Below are positions 5,806 through 8,000 of a stretch of DNA of 8,000 nucleotides, in pieces. The position numbers and the translations under genes were made by a program. The DNA is from Thermoplasmata archaeon (GTDB taxonomy: Archaea > Thermoplasmatota > Thermoplasmata > Thermoplasmatales > Thermoplasmataceae), in contig JAJZLW010000123.1 of assembly GCA_021850505.1 (NCBI GenBank), forward strand, positions 1-8,000, written 5' to 3'. The notes below the pieces were generated by a model. It was not told the origin of the DNA and made no database searches. It saw only the letters and a list, made by a program, of their open reading frames with translations. Position 1 is the first letter of the stretch. Each line of letters starts with the position of its first letter.

Positions 5806-6791
5806 TAGAAGGGCAAAAACTTTCCTTCCTGAAAACGGAGATGACATCTCCTGACTGGATCAAAAACCGGTTGAAGTCATATGATCCAAAGATTGCAGCA
5901 GAAAGAAGCTCTGCGATTGATCTGATATATCTTATCATAGACGACGAAAGAGGCAGGATTGAGGAGTTTACTCCTGAAACTTTAGCTATATGCCTGTGGA
6001 TAATCGCTGCTATTTCAGATAAAGCATTACTCTCAAAATTCAGTATAGAGATGAGGGATATTTATCAGGGGAACATAGAAAAGATGAGTGATGATCTTAT
6101 AGAGGATGCATCAAGAGCTCTCGGTATATCTGTAGAGTTCCAAGAAAGAAGGATCTTCCGGGTATCAGCACTTGATTTCATTCAATTCAATTCAAGGCTG
6201 TCTGGCCAGAAATACAGGCTTGCATTCCAGAATTTATCAGCAGGATGGATAACCATGGACAAAGTGTCGCTTGCGAAGCTCATGCGCGAATGCTTTGTCC
6301 AGAGACTTGGCATTTTCTATTCCCACCTGAACAGGGAAGATGCACTGGACGCAATGGACGATCTTATGGAAATGATAGATTATGTTTCTGAAAGCTGGAA
6401 GAACATCAAGGGCCGCAGAGTGTCGGAACTTGGACCTGTTAACCAGATGCTTTTCCCTCCATGCATAAAGGAATATCTTGTAGAAATGCGTGACGGTGTA
6501 AATCTACCGCATATGGCAAGGTTCACGCTCACAAGCTTCCTGCACAAGATTGGGATGAAGAATGAGGACATCATGGCCCTTTTCCGCACGGCTCCAGATT
6601 TTAATGAGCGCCTGACAGAATACCAGGTAAACCATGTTACTGGGCAGACATCCGGAACGGAGTATTCTCCACCGAAGTGCGACGTCCTGAGATCTAATCA
6701 TCTCTGTTACTGGGGAGAAGACCAACTGTGTCACCAGGAATGGCTGAGACATCCGCTACAGTATTACATGATAAAAAACAGGAAAAGATAA
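5802..6791 (+). CDS. priL: DNA primase large subunit PriL
   Basis: A 329-residue regulatory subunit of the archaeal/eukaryotic-type primase, which with catalytic PriS makes primers for replication. The C-terminal Fe-S domain holds four cysteines in the family arrangement: C221 (FPPCIKEYL), C293 (PPKCDVL), C302 (HLCYW) and C310 (QLCHQEW), ligands of a 4Fe-4S cluster. PHMARFTLTSFLHKIGM at 236-252 is the conserved helix pair after the first cysteine, and HPLQYY at 317-322 is the usual ending. The N-terminal half (1-200) is helical and poorly conserved, as expected. Length is at the lower end for archaeal PriL, with no sign of truncation. The ATG at 5802 lies in the ATGA overlap with pepQ and no strong Shine-Dalgarno sequence is seen, suggesting coupled translation. 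Its stop directly abuts the stop of the convergent srp19. priS is not in the window. Confidence 0.92.
   Translation: MIEGQKLSFLKTEMTSPDWIKNRLKSYDPKIAAERSSAIDLIYLIIDDERGRIEEFTPETLAICLWIIAAISDKALLSKFSIEMRDIYQGNIEKMSDDLIEDASRALGISVEFQERRIFRVSALDFIQFNSRLSGQKYRLAFQNLSAGWITMDKVSLAKLMRECFVQRLGIFYSHLNREDALDAMDDLMEMIDYVSESWKNIKGRRVSELGPVNQMLFPPCIKEYLVEMRDGVNLPHMARFTLTSFLHKIGMKNEDIMALFRTAPDFNERLTEYQVNHVTGQTSGTEYSPPKCDVLRSNHLCYWGEDQLCHQEWLRHPLQYYMIKNRKR
6773..6786 (-). terminator. Oligo-T terminator candidate for rps8e-srp19
   Basis: On the minus strand a T4 and then a T6 tract occur about 6-20 bases past the srp19 stop. Archaeal termination commonly uses such T-runs. The tracts lie inside the last codons of priL. 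Confidence 0.4.
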
Positions 6792-7046
6792 TTAAAGCAA
6801 TTTTCTTTCGATGGCTTTTATGAGCGTTGTTTTGTGGATTTCTGCCTCAATATCGTAAATCATTCCATCCTTCCATGGTATTCTGGGATATTTTCCCGGC
6901 CTTGAATCAAACTTTACTTGCAGTGATTGAAGTATTTCCTGCAGCCTTTTGTCAGAAAAATTTTTGGCTGGATTCAAAGCAATTCTCCTTCCCAGTCTGC
7001 GTGTAATTGAAGGGTCAAAATAGGCGGAATATAATGTTATCTTCAT
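6792..7046 (-). CDS. srp19: Signal recognition particle 19 kDa protein
   Basis: An 84-residue protein that binds the tips of helices 6 and 8 of 7S RNA and allows SRP54 to join the signal recognition particle, which targets secreted and membrane proteins. The SRP19 signatures are visible: YFD at 9-11, the basic RNA-binding stretch TRRLGRRI at 15-22, a short helix at 32-42, and KYPR at 52-55. It is short but typical of archaeal SRP19. The ATG at 7046 overlaps the stop of rps8e (ATGA), so the two are co-translated. Its TAA starts at the base next to the priL stop, so the convergent genes have no spacer. Confidence 0.9.
   Translation of the reverse strand: MKITLYSAYFDPSITRRLGRRIALNPAKNFSDKRLQEILQSLQVKFDSRPGKYPRIPWKDGMIYDIEAEIHKTTLIKAIERKLL
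6801..6808 (+). terminator. Oligo-T terminator candidate for pepQ-priL
   Basis: TTTTCTTT begins ten bases after the priL stop, with further T-runs to about 6832. It lies inside the 3' end of srp19 on the opposite strand. It is a plausible archaeal T-tract terminator without a clear stem. Confidence 0.3.
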
Positions 7047-7420
7047 AGCAGAACTGCGTTTATGACCCCGACCTGTCCAGGTCTTGAGGTTATTCTTGCA
7101 AGTCCCTTTTCTGTCTCGATGACAGTGCCAAGGGTCATGATATTTCTCTGCACATAATGGGGATTTGCAGGGTTTTCCTTGACAGTTACTATTTTAACTC
7201 TGAACATCTTCTTCTCCTTTGGATCATACAGATTTGCGAATTCGGTCCTTCTTATTGCCACTTTAACATTGCCTCCAAATACCCTCAGGACCGATCTTGA
7301 TGCAGTGCCTGTTCGCGGAAGCGTGGGTTCCCGTCCAAGTTCATATCTTCTTTTCGATCTGGCCTGAACCCTCTTTCCACCTGTGAACTTCTTGTGACTC
7401 TTTCCCTGAAATTGTGTCAT
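7043..7420 (-). CDS. rps8e: 30S ribosomal protein S8e
   Basis: A 125-residue small-subunit ribosomal protein of the archaeal/eukaryotic S8e family, full length for archaea. The basic N-terminus FTGGKRVQARSKRRYELGRE (12-31), RVFGGNVKV at 46-54, NPANPHYVQRNI at 83-94 and the C-terminal ARITSRPGQVGVINAVLL (108-125) are diagnostic. The start ATG at 7420 has a TATA box at about -25, so the message is probably leaderless. It is followed by srp19 with an ATGA overlap, linking a ribosomal protein and a targeting-particle protein in one message. It is divergent from the right-edge surface protein gene. Confidence 0.97.
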   Translation of the reverse strand: MTQFQGKSHKKFTGGKRVQARSKRRYELGREPTLPRTGTASRSVLRVFGGNVKVAIRRTEFANLYDPKEKKMFRVKIVTVKENPANPHYVQRNIMTLGTVIETEKGLARITSRPGQVGVINAVLL

Positions 7421-7440
7421 TCAAACGGTAATGCTTTGCA

Positions 7441-7448
7441 ATTATATG
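7441..7448 (-). promoter_or_regulatory. TATA box of the rps8e-srp19 unit
   Basis: The minus strand reads CATATAAT at 21-28 bases before the ATG at 7420. No Shine-Dalgarno sequence is visible, so a leaderless start is expected. It lies in the 92-base divergent region shared with the right-edge gene. Confidence 0.5.
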
Positions 7449-7474
7449 AAAGTGACTCAATCTAAAACAAAAGG

Positions 7475-7488
7475 GGAAATATTTATAG
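7475..7488 (+). promoter_or_regulatory. BRE and TATA box of the right-edge surface protein gene
   Basis: A purine stretch GGAAAT is directly followed by ATTTATAG, a typical BRE plus TATA arrangement, with the TATA centre about 28 bases before the ATG at 7513. Transcription should begin at or a few bases before the start codon. Confidence 0.5.
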
Positions 7489-7512
7489 AGTGCCATTTAT
7501 TGTTTAATAAGA

Positions 7513-8000
7513 ATGAAAAGCAACAGAATCAGGCTGTTTGTTTTGGTTATTCTATCAATAATGATTCTTTCCTCCTTCTATGTCCTATCATACAGGCCAG
7601 ATAACCGCGGAGGAAATGTGATTTATACTGAAACCTCTGAATCTCAGGCATCAAATAATCTAAATGGCACTTTTGGTGGTTATTTTCTAGATAATTTTAC
7701 TAAAGACTCGCAACTCAACTCATCTCTCTGGGTGGTTAATGGAAAGGCACTCTCAACTGCGGAATCTAATTTTCCATCAGATCCTGCCAACCCACCTGCT
7801 GCGATAGTAACACCGTACCTTAATTTCTCAAGCAATAGAGGAATGGGCATGACCGGTGTAAACAGTACTTTTGAGGCCGGTGGTATTCAGTCTGTATCAG
7901 CCTTTTCACACGCTTTTACAGCTGAGGCCAGTGTATATGCCACTGTAGCCCACGCAAATCCTTTTACTTTTGGTATTACAAACCTGAATGGGACGCAGGG
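7513..8000 (+). CDS. Secreted surface protein with possible concanavalin-A-like domain, partial (C-terminus beyond right edge)
   Basis: An open frame from ATG 7513 gives 162 codons plus two bases up to the window edge, with no stop. The N-terminus (KSNRIR, then about 20 hydrophobic residues to about position 26) is a signal peptide or anchor. From about residue 57 the text GYFLDNFTKDSQLNSSLWVV resembles the first strand of concanavalin-A-like lectin/glucanase domains (F-x-D-x-F ... L-x-x-x-x-W), followed by Ser/Gly-rich beta-type sequence. Six N-X-S/T sequons suggest N-glycosylation outside the cell. A sugar-binding or glycosidase role is possible, but the catalytic region would lie beyond the edge. 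It may equally be a large structural surface protein. The start is supported by the signal peptide and by the TATA box about 28 bases upstream. Confidence 0.75.
   Translation, partial: MKSNRIRLFVLVILSIMILSSFYVLSYRPDNRGGNVIYTETSESQASNNLNGTFGGYFLDNFTKDSQLNSSLWVVNGKALSTAESNFPSDPANPPAAIVTPYLNFSSNRGMGMTGVNSTFEAGGIQSVSAFSHAFTAEASVYATVAHANPFTFGITNLNGTQ

Noticed and set aside
6380..6752. Minus-strand frames of 69 and 82 codons within priL
   Set aside because: PriL carries all four Fe-S cysteines through this region, so these frames are shadows.
7421..7512. Possible small RNA or tRNA in the 92-base divergent region
   Set aside because: The region is filled by two opposing TATA boxes; no cloverleaf, T-loop sequence or stable stem was seen.
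1..8000. CRISPR array, insertion sequence, prophage or defence system
   Set aside because: No spaced direct repeats, terminal inverted repeats, transposase, integrase or nuclease motifs were seen on either strand.

Overview
This window looks like chromosomal DNA of a Thermoplasmatales archaeon (the Thermoplasma / Ferroplasma / Cuniculiplasma group). Three things point there. Archaeal housekeeping genes sit side by side: ribosomal protein S8e, SRP19, the Fe-S primase subunit PriL and the archaeosine-pathway QueE. A small cysteine-rich protein resembles the Ta0938 family, which was named from Thermoplasma acidophilum. Most transcription units have a TATA-like box centred about 24-28 bases before the start codon, the spacing expected for leaderless mRNAs. 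The organism is inferred from gene content; no rRNA gene is present.

Layout. Bases 1-912 (minus) hold the N-terminal part of a secreted, sequon-rich surface protein that runs off the left edge. Bases 969-2690 (minus) hold a compact three-gene set: a class I SAM methyltransferase, a heme-oxygenase-fold (PqqC/TenA/CADD-like) protein with an N-terminal zinc finger, and a small Ta0938/TRASH-like metal-binding protein whose start lies inside the preceding gene. Bases 2713-4650 (minus) hold pyrC (dihydroorotase) and queE (7-carboxy-7-deazaguanine synthase). From a 78-base divergent promoter region, pepQ (Xaa-Pro-type peptidase) and priL run on the plus strand (4729-6791) with an ATGA overlap. They meet, stop codon to stop codon with no spacer, the minus-strand pair rps8e-srp19 (7420-6792), which is also joined by an ATGA overlap. 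From a second divergent promoter region (7421-7512) a second secreted protein with a possible concanavalin-A-like domain runs off the right edge.

How the genes relate. Most of the window is core metabolism and information processing: pyrimidine synthesis, tRNA archaeosine synthesis, peptide turnover, replication priming, translation and protein targeting. The least understood part is 969-2690, where a putative metal-dependent oxygenase-fold protein, a metal-binding mini-protein and a methyltransferase are packed together. The two window ends show cell-surface proteins typical of a wall-less acidophile. No rRNA, tRNA, CRISPR array, insertion sequence or prophage gene was seen, and there is no gene-free stretch longer than about 100 bases.
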